Source: Luteibacter anthropi
Lineage (GTDB): Bacteria; Pseudomonadota; Gammaproteobacteria; Xanthomonadales; Rhodanobacteraceae
Direction: 5' to 3'
Length of the DNA: 64,000 bases
Assembly (NCBI RefSeq): GCF_011759365.1
Contig: NZ_JAARLZ010000002.1
Span: forward strand, 186,001 to 250,000
Below, one piece after another: positions 27,355-36,133 of the stretch (position 1 is its first letter; each line of letters begins with the position of its first letter). The notes under the pieces were generated by a model. The model did no database searches and was not told the origin of the DNA. It saw only the letters and a list, made by a program, of their open reading frames with translations. The position numbers and the translations under genes were made by a program.

Positions 27355-28680
27355 ATGCCAGCGAACGTGACAGGCTACCGCGAGCTTTTTGGCGAACCAT
27401 TCTGGCAAGGCGAAGAGTCGATGGACATCCACGCCTTCGTGTCCGACGGCTCGGTTGAGGGCGACCGCGTGGCATTGCGTGTTGAGGTCGCCCTAGCAGG
27501 CTCCGGTTGGGCCCGAGCGAGTCGCGGCGAGCAAGAACGCCGCGCATTCTTCGCGGATGTTCCGTCTTCTTACGCCTATCAAGTCGTTGACACCCAGGTC
27601 GCGCTCGCTTTGTGGGGTGTCGACTCGATCGAAGGACTTGAGGGCGCGGAGCGGATCTTCTCAGTTGATCGCGACGCTTCTTCTGGTCAGCCCATCCAAC
27701 TGATGCGTGATTTGGCGGATGCCGAAGGGGTTACCTATCGGGTGCGTGACACTCATGCGACGCCCAGACCCGTGGTGGCGGCATTGGAGCAACCGATGGG
27801 AGACGTGGCAACAGAGCAGCTCATCGCCGAAGTGCTAGCTCCATCAGGGGAGCGGGACCTTCGGGTTGCCGTACTTGACGTGGGGCAGGGCGCTGCGGCC
27901 TTCATTGGGTCGCCTTGTGGCCTACCGCATCTTTACTTTGACATAGGTGGTGGGGAGTCTAACAACCAGCACACGTGGCCTAACGGTGGTGTGCGGTGGT
28001 GCTTCACCCAGTCTCCTCCGATCATCTTGTCACATTGGCACCGTGATCACTACGCGGGGGCAACCTATGGATCTGCAGTCGACGTGCGCTGCGTGCTCGA
28101 GCAAACCTGGATTGCCCCAGACCAAAAGGTCGGTGCAAAGACCAAACAGCTTCAGGCACGGATTCTAGCTGGGGGCGGTCGCCTAATCTTATGGCCAAGT
28201 ACGCTTAAGACAGTGCACACAAGCAATATAAGTGTTGGGCGAGCATCCGGAACCGCCCACAACGACAGTGGCCTCGTCCTGCTGCTCAGATCAGCCGACG
28301 GGCGCTTTTCTTTGCTGCCTGGCGATGCCGCCTATCAGTATGTCGATCCCTCTATTGTCGCCAAGTACCAGTCGCAAGGATTGAAGACGCTAGTCGTGGC
28401 GCATCACGGCGGCTTGCTCGATCGTAAGGCACCGGCGAACGTGCCCTGTTCAGACGGGAAGAGGAACTCCGTGGCTGTCTATTCGGCTGGAAGCTCAAAT
28501 AGCTACAATCATCCGTCCCACCTTGCGTCATATACGAAGGCCGGGTGGGCTTCGATTGTCGGCACTGATAGCAGGATGAGTGGCGCCCCCGCCAAGCACC
28601 TTGGTGAGCCTGGATGGGGGAGTAGCTGCCATCATCAGCCCTGCCTTGGCAACCAATGCTCGTTGTCGATATGGCGATGA
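27355..28680 (+). CDS. MBL-fold (ComEC/Rec2-like) metallohydrolase in defence island
   Basis: 441 aa with AGGAAGG before the ATG. The first 180 residues are a domain I do not recognise (acidic, rich in V and A). From about residue 185 it is a metallo-beta-lactamase fold: L-D-V-G-Q-G-A-A, then the metal motif H227-W-H229-R-D231-H232, L-P-G-D-A-A near residue 325, and V-V-A-H-H-G-G, all as in the ComEC/Rec2 MBL domain. That family includes nucleases and phosphodiesterases acting on DNA or nucleotides. No membrane part is present, so it is a soluble enzyme. It is convergent with the short-Argonaute operon and bracketed by a 17-bp direct repeat. A role in phage or plasmid defence is inference from location. 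Confidence 0.75.
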   Translation: MPANVTGYRELFGEPFWQGEESMDIHAFVSDGSVEGDRVALRVEVALAGSGWARASRGEQERRAFFADVPSSYAYQVVDTQVALALWGVDSIEGLEGAERIFSVDRDASSGQPIQLMRDLADAEGVTYRVRDTHATPRPVVAALEQPMGDVATEQLIAEVLAPSGERDLRVAVLDVGQGAAAFIGSPCGLPHLYFDIGGGESNNQHTWPNGGVRWCFTQSPPIILSHWHRDHYAGATYGSAVDVRCVLEQTWIAPDQKVGAKTKQLQARILAGGGRLILWPSTLKTVHTSNISVGRASGTAHNDSGLVLLLRSADGRFSLLPGDAAYQYVDPSIVAKYQSQGLKTLVVAHHGGLLDRKAPANVPCSDGKRNSVAVYSAGSSNSYNHPSHLASYTKAGWASIVGTDSRMSGAPAKHLGEPGWGSSCHHQPCLGNQCSLSIWR

Positions 28681-29068
28681 GGCGCGCAGTGCCATCTAAC
28701 GAGTGATTCGGGACTGAAATTTTATTTGACTCGCATCAAAGAATTTGGCTTGAACAACTGCGAGTGGCCGAAAGCTGACATTATTGAAGCGCGATTTGCC
28801 TGTGTTATCGGGGGTAGGGCCGCAGAGCAAAGTGCCGAGAGAGATGTCGCCCCAGGGCGTTGGCGCCTCTCCTTTGACTGCGGGAGCGGGCGTCATGACG
28901 CAGGCATACTGGCGATGCCAACCGGCGAACCATCGCGTGTCCGCCTCCGCGGGTCGAAACTCTTAGTCGATGGGCGGCCCGCCCAACGGTATACCCTTAT
29001 ATTCAGATTATGACGTAACCGACCACAAATCGCGCCAAGCTTGTTTTGGCCGATTGTCGCGTTCCTGC
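28681..29068. other. Non-coding 388 bp between MBL gene and Argonaute gene
   Basis: It holds the right copy of the 17-bp repeat. A 95-codon TTG-start frame (28726-29013, plus) runs through it but has no ribosome site and no recognisable protein features, so I do not call it. The MBL gene and the Argonaute operon run toward each other here. Confidence 0.4.
28804..28820 (+). repeat. 17-bp direct repeat, right copy
   Basis: Identical to 27151-27167; the flanking bases differ on both sides. It lies 124 bp past the MBL gene stop. Confidence 0.6.
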
Positions 29069-30532
29069 CTACATGAACAGTCGATACGGATAGCTGGTGC
29101 CCGGTAAGTCCGGGACGTTTGCAATAGCGCGCGCTAGACGCCGCGAGTAGCCGATGGTCACCGGCACCGGGTCGTAGAGCGCATCGTTGTTCCAGTCCAT
29201 TTTGGTGAGCGCGAGGATCTCTTCGCCGATTAGCCCAAAGTCGCCGCTGCCGGCTTGACGCGTTACCAGCAAGGGCCTGGGAATACCTTTGCCGCCTTGG
29301 AAATAGCCCCCTCGTGAACTGGCGCTTGGCGCGTTGCCGGCTACCCAAAGCAAGAACGAGGTTTCGGACTTGGCTTGGAGCACTCCCCGAGGCACTGGAT
29401 AGCCGTCGGGCTTGACAGGTTTTGCGCCGGATTTTGCACCATACTGGTCACGAATCATCCACACGCCGCGCCATCCGGCCTGTTCGCCCACGGACATGCA
29501 TTCAACCTCGACGACGCCCGAAGTGGCGTCGCGCAACCCGCTCAGCTCGTCCGTTGAGAACGGTGTGGTCTTGTGGACGACTAGTCGGGTAGGCAGCGCA
29601 CCGCCATTGCGCTGGCGGTATAAAGCGAGACTTCGGGCCATGACTGCCCGCATGTCGGCGCGGCTCAGAAACGGGTTATGGCGAGCGGCCGCAGCGTCGT
29701 TGACCGGGTCGCGGGCCTCGAACGCGACAAACTGCATGCCGCCTCCGTCCATGTCGAACACTTGCGAGCAACAGGTCACGAAATGGGTTTTATCGTTGAC
29801 GGTGCGCAGCGCATACGCGAGCCCGACGTAAGCGGTGCCCTCGGGTACCCCGGCCATTGGCGCAAGCTTCCATGGAATGCCGCCCGCCTTCACATACAAA
29901 GCGATTGAGATGCGCCAGGCCACCGCCGCCGGCGCCGATCGGGCATAACTGAACACCCGATCGTTTAGTACCTGCGTCGGGATTCCCGCCCGTGCTCCCA
30001 TGGCTTTGAACACGTCGTGCGCGTTGAATGTGTCGCTGTTGGACACGGCGAGCCAGTGGTCCGGAATGTGGACCACCGCGACATCGAATTGCTCGCGGAT
30101 CAGATCAAGTCTTGCCAACGCGTCCTGGAAAGCATGCACGAGCTTGTCCTGCTCACGCCCTTCGCCGTTCATGGCGCCCAGTTGTTCTGGCCAAGCAATG
30201 TAATGCGCCTTGTGTGTCGACTTCAACGCGATCTTGAACACTCGCTCAAATCCCGGGAAGTCGGGCACGTACCCTGCGGTCCCGGTAGCAGGCTGCTGCC
30301 CGTGCAGGTTCCTGAGTAGCGATACCACTTGTGCTTGCCCACCTTCTGGCCCAATGAGGACAATGCGCAATTCGGGGGTGTAGGTCGCCAGCACATCGGT
30401 CGAATAGGGACCGAACCGCAATAGGCCCTTCAATGGATGAATGTCGACGTCGGATCCCACACCTGGTGCAAAGGAGAGCATAGGTTCGTCTAGCAGCTGA
30501 AACGGCGAAAGCTTGGCGTCCAACGGTTTCAT
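29069..30532 (-). CDS. Short prokaryotic Argonaute (MID-PIWI), SPARSA partner
   Basis: 487 aa from ATG 30532, with AGGA 8 nt upstream and 7 bases after the stop of the SIR2-APAZ gene; the longer in-frame reading to 30796 would overlap that gene deeply. Contains only MID and PIWI: MID region about 150-290 (F-D-V-A-V-V-H-I-P-D-H-W, G-I-P-T-Q-V-L), PIWI from about 300. Where active Argonautes have the first catalytic Asp, this reads A-Y-V-G-L-A-Y-A, so slicing is lost, as in all short pAgos. R-L-V-V-H-K-T-T-P-F is the conserved PIWI block. Known role of the family: guide-loaded recognition of invader nucleic acid, switching on the SIR2 partner to destroy NAD+ and abort infection. Confidence 0.87.
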   Translation of the reverse strand: MKPLDAKLSPFQLLDEPMLSFAPGVGSDVDIHPLKGLLRFGPYSTDVLATYTPELRIVLIGPEGGQAQVVSLLRNLHGQQPATGTAGYVPDFPGFERVFKIALKSTHKAHYIAWPEQLGAMNGEGREQDKLVHAFQDALARLDLIREQFDVAVVHIPDHWLAVSNSDTFNAHDVFKAMGARAGIPTQVLNDRVFSYARSAPAAVAWRISIALYVKAGGIPWKLAPMAGVPEGTAYVGLAYALRTVNDKTHFVTCCSQVFDMDGGGMQFVAFEARDPVNDAAAARHNPFLSRADMRAVMARSLALYRQRNGGALPTRLVVHKTTPFSTDELSGLRDATSGVVEVECMSVGEQAGWRGVWMIRDQYGAKSGAKPVKPDGYPVPRGVLQAKSETSFLLWVAGNAPSASSRGGYFQGGKGIPRPLLVTRQAGSGDFGLIGEEILALTKMDWNNDALYDPVPVTIGYSRRLARAIANVPDLPGTSYPYRLFM

Positions 30533-30539
30533 GCGCGTC

Positions 30540-32375
30540 CTAGCGGAATGAGGGATGAGTGTGGGACGGGCGGCTCCAAGCCGTCTTAAAGCCGATGTCG
30601 AGCGTGGGATTAATGCCGTCGCCGTCCGATAAGTGGAAGGGCTGGCACCGCCCCGTTGGACCTGCCAGGAGCGACGACCATGCATCGAGCATCGGACCCC
30701 ATTGCTTGTTGTAACGCCTGACCCACCGCTCGCGGCGCCAGTTAGCGGCTTTTTCGCGATCGGCTGGAGCCATGACCCGATGCGTGCCGTTTCCATCGTG
30801 TCGTGGGACCTCGTAAACCGGAACCTCGAGATGTGTCATGGGGTCAAACACGCACCACCACCGTCCATCCGCCTGATCCAAACGGACTTCAATGCCTTCC
30901 GCGAAGTCCCATTTCAGACCTGGATCGCGGCCCGACACTGCCGAGCCGTAGGCCTCTGATAGCGGAGCTAACGCCTGTTTGCGCCTTGCAACGACCTCGG
31001 CGGAATCTTCGGGGCGTCCGGCATGGACCAAGATTGAATGCCCGTTTCGATGCAGGCGGCGCATCAGAGGCCGCCGGTTGCACAGTGCATAGATCAAGGC
31101 GTCGTATATCAGACCACGAGCCCACGAGTCCCCTTGGGGATTCAGGGCCACTGTGCCCACTAATTCGGGGCCGTAGGCGGCCAACGCTGCCAGAAGGTCG
31201 GCGTCCGAGCCTATGGCCGCATAATCCCGCGCAGCACGGGCAACGATGACGCGGGCGCGCGCTGCGCGCAACGCCTTTCGTATCTCCGTAAGACTGATCT
31301 CAGTGGCGAGCCGAAAGCAGCGGGCTTCGGCGGGCAGGGCCCCCAACGGTAACGCTGTGCAGCGCAACACCGGCGTCTCCCGTGCTTCGGACCTCGGCAT
31401 CGGCATCGGCATCGCGTGCGGGGCCGATGCCGAGGTCGGAGCCCCGACAAAATCAGCCAAAGCGTCCGAAAACGTCACCACCTCGTTGAGGTCGCCCGCG
31501 AACTCGTCGAATGTGGCTGCCTCAATCACATGCACCGTGACGCCCGCGGCGGCCGCCCGCTTCAAAAAGGCGCTCACCGCCGGTAGTAGCTGGCTGGGGA
31601 AGGGCGTGCACCAGTAGATTCCGGCAGGATAAGGATGCGCCTCCTCGAGCACGGACTCTAAGGCAGCCATGACCGACGCATCGCGACCGCTATAACCCAT
31701 CACGATGAGACCGAACCGTTGTGCGCAATCGACGAGGACATTACGCAGTGCTGCATCCTGCCGAGCCAATTCTGCTTCGGTATTCTTGAGTTCCACCGAA
31801 CGAAAGTCACCGTGGAGCTTGACCAACAGCGGCCAAGTGCCTTCTTCGACAACGCGTAAAGCTCGGTCGCGGTCATCGATGGCAGACACCGTCAAATCCT
31901 TACCGTTGTTGGCATCACCGTGATGGCGCGCGAGCGTAGCGGCGGTTTCGATGACGCTGTCGAAATTGGTGGTGAAAACGCATGGAGTTTTCCCCGATAC
32001 TAGCAATGCGCCCAGGACCTTGTGTGCGAACGAAGGCCGACCCAGACTGACCTTGTCGTCAATGTAACGGCGCCGATCAGCTTCGGTGGGTAGATATACT
32101 TCGAAGGCACGGGCGTATTCGCTCGGGTCTCCTGGAGGTGGAAGAATGTTCTGAGTTGCGAAGAATCGTGCGATGCGCTGCGCCCAAAGCGGATCCGTCG
32201 CATCGATCTGCTTGGGTGATAGTTTGTTTTCTCGGCAGAAGATTCGTGCCTTGAAATCCGTGATCATGTCGTAACCGGTGGGAATGCCAGAACTAGCCGA
32301 GGCACCGGCACCGAGCAACCAGGCATATCGCTCCGGTTGGAGAGCAAACACATCTGAAAACGTTCTTGCCTTCAT
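30540..32375 (-). CDS. SIR2-APAZ NADase effector of a SPARSA defence system
   Basis: 611 aa from ATG 32375 (GAGAAGAG upstream; a TTG at 32399 is less likely). N-terminal SIR2 domain with NAD-binding L-L-G-A-G-A-S-A-S-S-G-I-P, the key Asn N137 in F-T-T-N-F-D and catalytic His H188 in K-L-H-G-D. After a low-complexity linker (M-P-M-P-M-P near residue 315) comes an APAZ region (about 330-600), which mimics Argonaute N/PAZ-linker parts and binds the short Argonaute. Family knowledge: these heterodimers deplete NAD(P)+ when they detect plasmid or phage. It forms an operon with the Argonaute gene. Low GC relative to the core genome supports horizontal gain. Confidence 0.88.
   Translation of the reverse strand: MKARTFSDVFALQPERYAWLLGAGASASSGIPTGYDMITDFKARIFCRENKLSPKQIDATDPLWAQRIARFFATQNILPPPGDPSEYARAFEVYLPTEADRRRYIDDKVSLGRPSFAHKVLGALLVSGKTPCVFTTNFDSVIETAATLARHHGDANNGKDLTVSAIDDRDRALRVVEEGTWPLLVKLHGDFRSVELKNTEAELARQDAALRNVLVDCAQRFGLIVMGYSGRDASVMAALESVLEEAHPYPAGIYWCTPFPSQLLPAVSAFLKRAAAAGVTVHVIEAATFDEFAGDLNEVVTFSDALADFVGAPTSASAPHAMPMPMPRSEARETPVLRCTALPLGALPAEARCFRLATEISLTEIRKALRAARARVIVARAARDYAAIGSDADLLAALAAYGPELVGTVALNPQGDSWARGLIYDALIYALCNRRPLMRRLHRNGHSILVHAGRPEDSAEVVARRKQALAPLSEAYGSAVSGRDPGLKWDFAEGIEVRLDQADGRWWCVFDPMTHLEVPVYEVPRHDGNGTHRVMAPADREKAANWRRERWVRRYNKQWGPMLDAWSSLLAGPTGRCQPFHLSDGDGINPTLDIGFKTAWSRPSHTHPSFR
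31390..31437. repeat. Inverted and hexamer repeat inside the SIR2-APAZ linker
   Basis: Perfect 15-bp arms (31390-31404 and 31423-31437) flank an 18-bp loop; the left part also holds three tandem CGGCAT units coding the Met-Pro run. The repeat falls exactly in the linker between SIR2 and APAZ. Confidence 0.6.
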
Positions 32376-32486
32376 CCGATGGCTCTTCTCAACGTTCAAT
32401 CGTTCTTCGTCAATTCTTCTACATGGCGACGGCCGCGTCTACGGCTCGCCCCCGTGCCGTCGTTCTTCCTCGCCCATCGAGCGACT

Positions 32487-33572
32487 TTAGAGCAGCGAAA
32501 TAAGCTTGTTCGTGATCTTCTCGGAGAATTCCGGGGGGAGCTTGGCCGACTTGAGCAAGTACGACACGATCAGGACAGCAAAACGACCGGCCTGGGGCGA
32601 CTCCTGACAGAGTTGCTTCGCAAAGCTAAGATCATTCGAATCTAGAAGGCATGCAAAACCGAGCTCGCGGATGATCAAAGGGGACTGGGCAACCGCAACC
32701 GGCGCATCAAGTAGTTGCCTTAATAGCTTAATGTAAGCAGCCCAATCCGGGAGCGCGAGGTCTACATTACCAGTCTCTACGCCAGCCTTCTCCTTCAGAA
32801 GACGATAGAGATGATTTCTATGCTCATAGGCGTCTCGTCCGCCGTAGAGCATTACCTTTGCAGCCTCGTCCAAACGCTCCTGATGCTTGGGGTGTAGGTA
32901 CGCTCGGAAGAGTCGTGCGCTGAATACTGCGAGCGACCGCGCAAAGATTGAACAGAAGTCTGCAACCATTGCTACATGTCCCGTTTTTTCTGGGTCAAAT
33001 TCGTTGCGCACCTCGTGCAGTGCGGCGACCGTTTTTCGGCACGCCGCACCAGGATCATCCTGCATCCAGTATGTCGATCGCAGATAGACAAGAGCAGACT
33101 CTAGCGCAGGAAAGCGGTTAGCTACAGCGAACAGCTGCTCCCAATTGTCGATATTTGCGGTATGACCAAGCGCATCACCGTAATGGGCGGACGTGGCGGT
33201 GGCAAATATGTCGAATTCGTCTTCTGCTAACAGGAAGACACCGATCTGATCGGCGACGAGTCGGTGGTCCGCTTCAATAGAAGCCTTTTTCAAGATGCAA
33301 AAGCCGTGCTCGGCTTTCAATCTGTCGAGCACGCCTCTAAGCCACATGGAACGGTTGATCGGGGATTCACGTGAAAGCGTCTTGCAATCAAAAACCGCCT
33401 GGCGATAGCCACCAAAGTCATCCGGAATGGACGCAAATACATCCAAGTCCGTCATCAAGACCGCCTTTCGCGCCACGCCTTGCAGCGAATGTACATCGAC
33501 CTCAAGCTGCGGGTACCAGCGCTTAGACACGCAGTAGCGCAAGGCGTTGTGCTTTTGATCTCTGTCTTTCAT
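32487..33572 (-). CDS. Unrecognised island protein with PD-(D/E)xK-like nuclease motifs
   Basis: 361 aa from ATG 33572, five bases before the stop of the partner gene, so the two are surely co-transcribed. Residues about 1-90 resemble the restriction-endonuclease fold core: a helix with H/R/K (K-H-N-A-L-R-Y-C-V-S-K-R-W-Y-P), then M-T-D-L-D-V-F-A, then V-F-D-C-K-T with Lys two after Asp. That is the D...(D/E)xK pattern of Mrr-like nucleases. The rest is helical with no known domain (A-Y-E-H-R-N-H-L-Y-R-L-L-K is conspicuous). It is AT-richer than the core genome. Function proposal (DNA-cutting arm of a defence module) is inference from motif and neighbourhood; I do not recognise the family. Confidence 0.6.
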   Translation of the reverse strand: MKDRDQKHNALRYCVSKRWYPQLEVDVHSLQGVARKAVLMTDLDVFASIPDDFGGYRQAVFDCKTLSRESPINRSMWLRGVLDRLKAEHGFCILKKASIEADHRLVADQIGVFLLAEDEFDIFATATSAHYGDALGHTANIDNWEQLFAVANRFPALESALVYLRSTYWMQDDPGAACRKTVAALHEVRNEFDPEKTGHVAMVADFCSIFARSLAVFSARLFRAYLHPKHQERLDEAAKVMLYGGRDAYEHRNHLYRLLKEKAGVETGNVDLALPDWAAYIKLLRQLLDAPVAVAQSPLIIRELGFACLLDSNDLSFAKQLCQESPQAGRFAVLIVSYLLKSAKLPPEFSEKITNKLISLL

Positions 33573-33576
33573 GGAT

Positions 33577-34881
33577 TCACTTAATGAAGAAAAGGTCAAG
33601 CTGCTCTTGCTGCTCGTCGCTCAGTGCAATTTTTTTAGTCTTCTGTAACTTCGTCGTCGCGATGAGTGATTCTACGAAGGTCTGGTCTTGCTGGATCGCA
33701 AATCGAGCGGAGTCATCGACCTCAATTCCTTGTGCAACGCCTCCGTTTACGAGATCGTACGCAATGTCGAGAGCCTCGATATTCTCTGGCGTATTGATGA
33801 TCTGCAGCTGCTTGAATCCGCCTCCCACATCGTCGAGGCGAGCAATCCTAAGATGGGTTAGATTCTGGTACTGTTGCGCGGCCTCGGTTGTCGCGCGCCC
33901 AAGCTTAAGGTCGCGCTTCAGAACGTAGAGAAGAGCGGCAGGATTATTGATCTTGTATTTGTTTGACAGAAATTGACCCTGCCGCACCGCCGCAACTGTC
34001 GCCATTGCCTTTTCGTATATGTCTCGCTTTGTTGGCGCGAGAGCCGCGCCACCGGGTGTCGGCGTGAACAGAAAAAAATTCTCGCCGGCGTGAGAGGTTG
34101 TGATGCTTGGCGGCTTGACGAGTCCATCCTGGGCAAGTCGGATCGCCAAGTCTGACTCGCCCTTCGTCAGGTTCGTATTGCCAAGTTTTCCAGTCTTCTG
34201 GATAAGCGAAAGAGGTACGCCCTGCATAGATCGAATTGCATCAAAAACTTTCTGAATGTCTCTCGCGCCCCCCTTGGCCGCAATGTCAGCGAAGAGTTCC
34301 GGATTCTCCGCAAAGTGGGTAGGAGTCAGGAGAATGTCGCGGCCGCGCGCACGCACTTGCTTCAAGTATGAGCCGTCCACGCCTACGGCCACAGCACGCG
34401 TGAATAACTTATTCTCAGCCCCAAGTTTCGCCCTCAGCGCCTCTAGATTCTCCGGGGTTTTTGAAAGCCGGTGGACTAGCGCTACGCTAAGTTGCTCCGC
34501 TTCGTTCAATTTTTCGTCGATCGCGTACTGCCCAAGTTGGGCGTACATGTCTTCGTAATAAGGAACATCCGGGACAACGGTCTTGATCCGAGTGCCTTCC
34601 GTACCAAGCCTCACGAATTCGATCTCCGCCAACAGTCGTACGATCTGCTCTGCGAGCATCGGAGGAATCGAGAGAAAGTGATGGCCGACGAGCTTTAGTA
34701 CATCAAACGGAATGGGGGGCAGGCCGCGAATATGCAGCGCGAGGCGCACACACATTCCGATTTTTGTCAGAAGGTCGAATTCAGGAACCGTAGAATCGGA
34801 GAGCCCTACTTGGATCTCGTGACACCTTGCTGCCAAATCGGCCGCACCTGGCAAGACTGTTGTAGCTGACATTGCATCCAT
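33577..34881 (-). CDS. Unrecognised 434-aa island protein, partner of the nuclease-like gene
   Basis: Start set at ATG 34881; ATG 34872 is an equal alternative. The protein has no transmembrane segment and no motif I can name. It reads as an all-helical N-terminal half with winged-helix-like stretches (L-L-A-E-I-E-F-V-R-L-G-T-E-G and S-L-I-Q-K-T-G-K-L-G-N-T-N-L-T-K-G), which could bind DNA, and a C-terminal half rich in I/A. It precedes the nuclease-like gene with 4 bp between and lies between an integrase and the SPARSA operon. A sensor or DNA-binding subunit of a two-gene defence or mobile-element module is the simplest guess, without direct evidence. Confidence 0.55.
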   Translation of the reverse strand: MDAMSATTVLPGAADLAARCHEIQVGLSDSTVPEFDLLTKIGMCVRLALHIRGLPPIPFDVLKLVGHHFLSIPPMLAEQIVRLLAEIEFVRLGTEGTRIKTVVPDVPYYEDMYAQLGQYAIDEKLNEAEQLSVALVHRLSKTPENLEALRAKLGAENKLFTRAVAVGVDGSYLKQVRARGRDILLTPTHFAENPELFADIAAKGGARDIQKVFDAIRSMQGVPLSLIQKTGKLGNTNLTKGESDLAIRLAQDGLVKPPSITTSHAGENFFLFTPTPGGAALAPTKRDIYEKAMATVAAVRQGQFLSNKYKINNPAALLYVLKRDLKLGRATTEAAQQYQNLTHLRIARLDDVGGGFKQLQIINTPENIEALDIAYDLVNGGVAQGIEVDDSARFAIQQDQTFVESLIATTKLQKTKKIALSDEQQEQLDLFFIK

Positions 34882-35051
34882 TCCGCAGCTGTGATGCCAT
34901 CATCATTACGCGACTTCGGGGTCGTGTCCAGTCTGCGCGGGCGGCGACTAAGCCCAACTCCGAGGCCGACGGGCAGGGCTGGAGTCGTGCTAGGGTCAAA
35001 GGCAGGTCGCCGCTGCTACTACGAGTGGGCAACTAAATGCAACTCAGCAAT

Positions 35052-36133
35052 TTATTTGAGTAACCTTGCTGCAGGGTTGTCCTCTGCTGCTCCGGCTTGA
35101 AAATACCCGATCACGCTGGCCACCGAGCGGTGCTCCGTCATGGCCATCACCGCCGTCAGCGGGACGCCTTGCTTGCCGGCCTCGGTCACGAACCCCGACC
35201 GCAGGCTGTGCGCCCCAAAGTTCCCCTCCAGGCCGGCCAGCGCAGCCCGTCGCTTGACGATGGTCGCCACCGAGCCTGGAAGCAGGGCAGGACCGATTCG
35301 ATCCTTCCAGATGCGCCGGAGATCGCCCCTTCACGAATCCCTGCCGTCTCCAGCCAAGCGGCGAGTGCTTCGGCGCTGCGCCCTAGGATGGGCTTATCTG
35401 GCGTCGAATCCGCTTTTACGCCGGCCTGCTGGGTCTTCGAATACTCCAACCGATAGATGTAGCTCTCGTCACCGGTCTTGCGCAGGTCACGCAGATCGGC
35501 GGCGGCAATCTCGCTGCGCCGACGCCCGCCGCTGGCGAAGCCAAAGCAGAGCAGGGCGCGATCGCGGAGCCCTTCCAGCGAGTGGTCGCAGGTGGCCAAC
35601 ATGGCCTCGAGCTCGGGGCGGGTGATCGCGGTCTTCTTGGTCGGCCGCTCGCCACGTTTCACCGCAGAACGCTGGGACCGACTGAGCAAGGTGCGGATGC
35701 TGGCCAGCTCGCAGGGATTAGGCAGCCGCTTCAGCTTGTGCGCCGTCGACAGTACGGCGGCGCGCTGGGTCACCGTCGAGAGTTTGAGCGGCTTGAGCTT
35801 GGCCTTGAGGCCCGCGGCCACTAGCGCCTGATCGGTCGCTGGCGGCAACTCGCTGACCAAGTCGGCCTTGTTTTTGCGTCGAATTTGGTCGACTAGGAAC
35901 TGGATCACCACAGCCTCCGTCACCGGCAGCGCTAGCTCGATGCCAAAGCGCGACTGGTGCCAGCCGGCCCAGTAGCGCAGCGCTGCGGCGTAGCTGCGCG
36001 TGGTGTTCGCGGCGGCCGCTTCGGCGAGCAGTTCACGTACCGCATCGGCCGCTTGCTGCGTCAGCTGTTCCGGCAAGACCAAGCTGGATGCGGGTGTAAC
36101 GAGGTCTACGGATCCGAACACCGTCACGCGCAT
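35052..36133 (-). pseudogene. Tyrosine-type site-specific integrase, frameshifted
   Basis: From ATG 36133 the frame encodes a SAM-like N-terminal core-binding domain (T-T-R-S-Y-A-A-A-L-R-Y-W-A-G-W) and the first catalytic Arg region (G-L-R-D-R-A-L-L-C-F-G-F-A-S-G-G-R-R-R-S-E). Near base 35320 the frame breaks; the next frame carries the remaining integrase signature H-S-L-R-S-G-F and E-H-R-S ... V-I-G-Y-F, with the nucleophile Tyr. Adding one base at about 35320 would restore one protein of about 360 aa. Either the integrase is dead or the assembly lost a base. It probably brought in the island. Its start region overlaps that of the divergent KfrA-like gene. Confidence 0.8.

Noticed and set aside
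28726-29013. 95-codon TTG-start frame between MBL and Argonaute genes
   Set aside because: No ribosome site, no recognisable motif, and it runs through the 17-bp repeat.
31390-31437. CRISPR-like or array repeat
   Set aside because: Only a short tandem hexamer and one inverted repeat inside a coding region; no spacer structure, and no CRISPR array seen anywhere in the window.
29069-32375. Reading the Argonaute operon as SPARTA
   Set aside because: The effector has SIR2 motifs (G-A-G-A-S, T-T-N, L-H-G), not a TIR domain.
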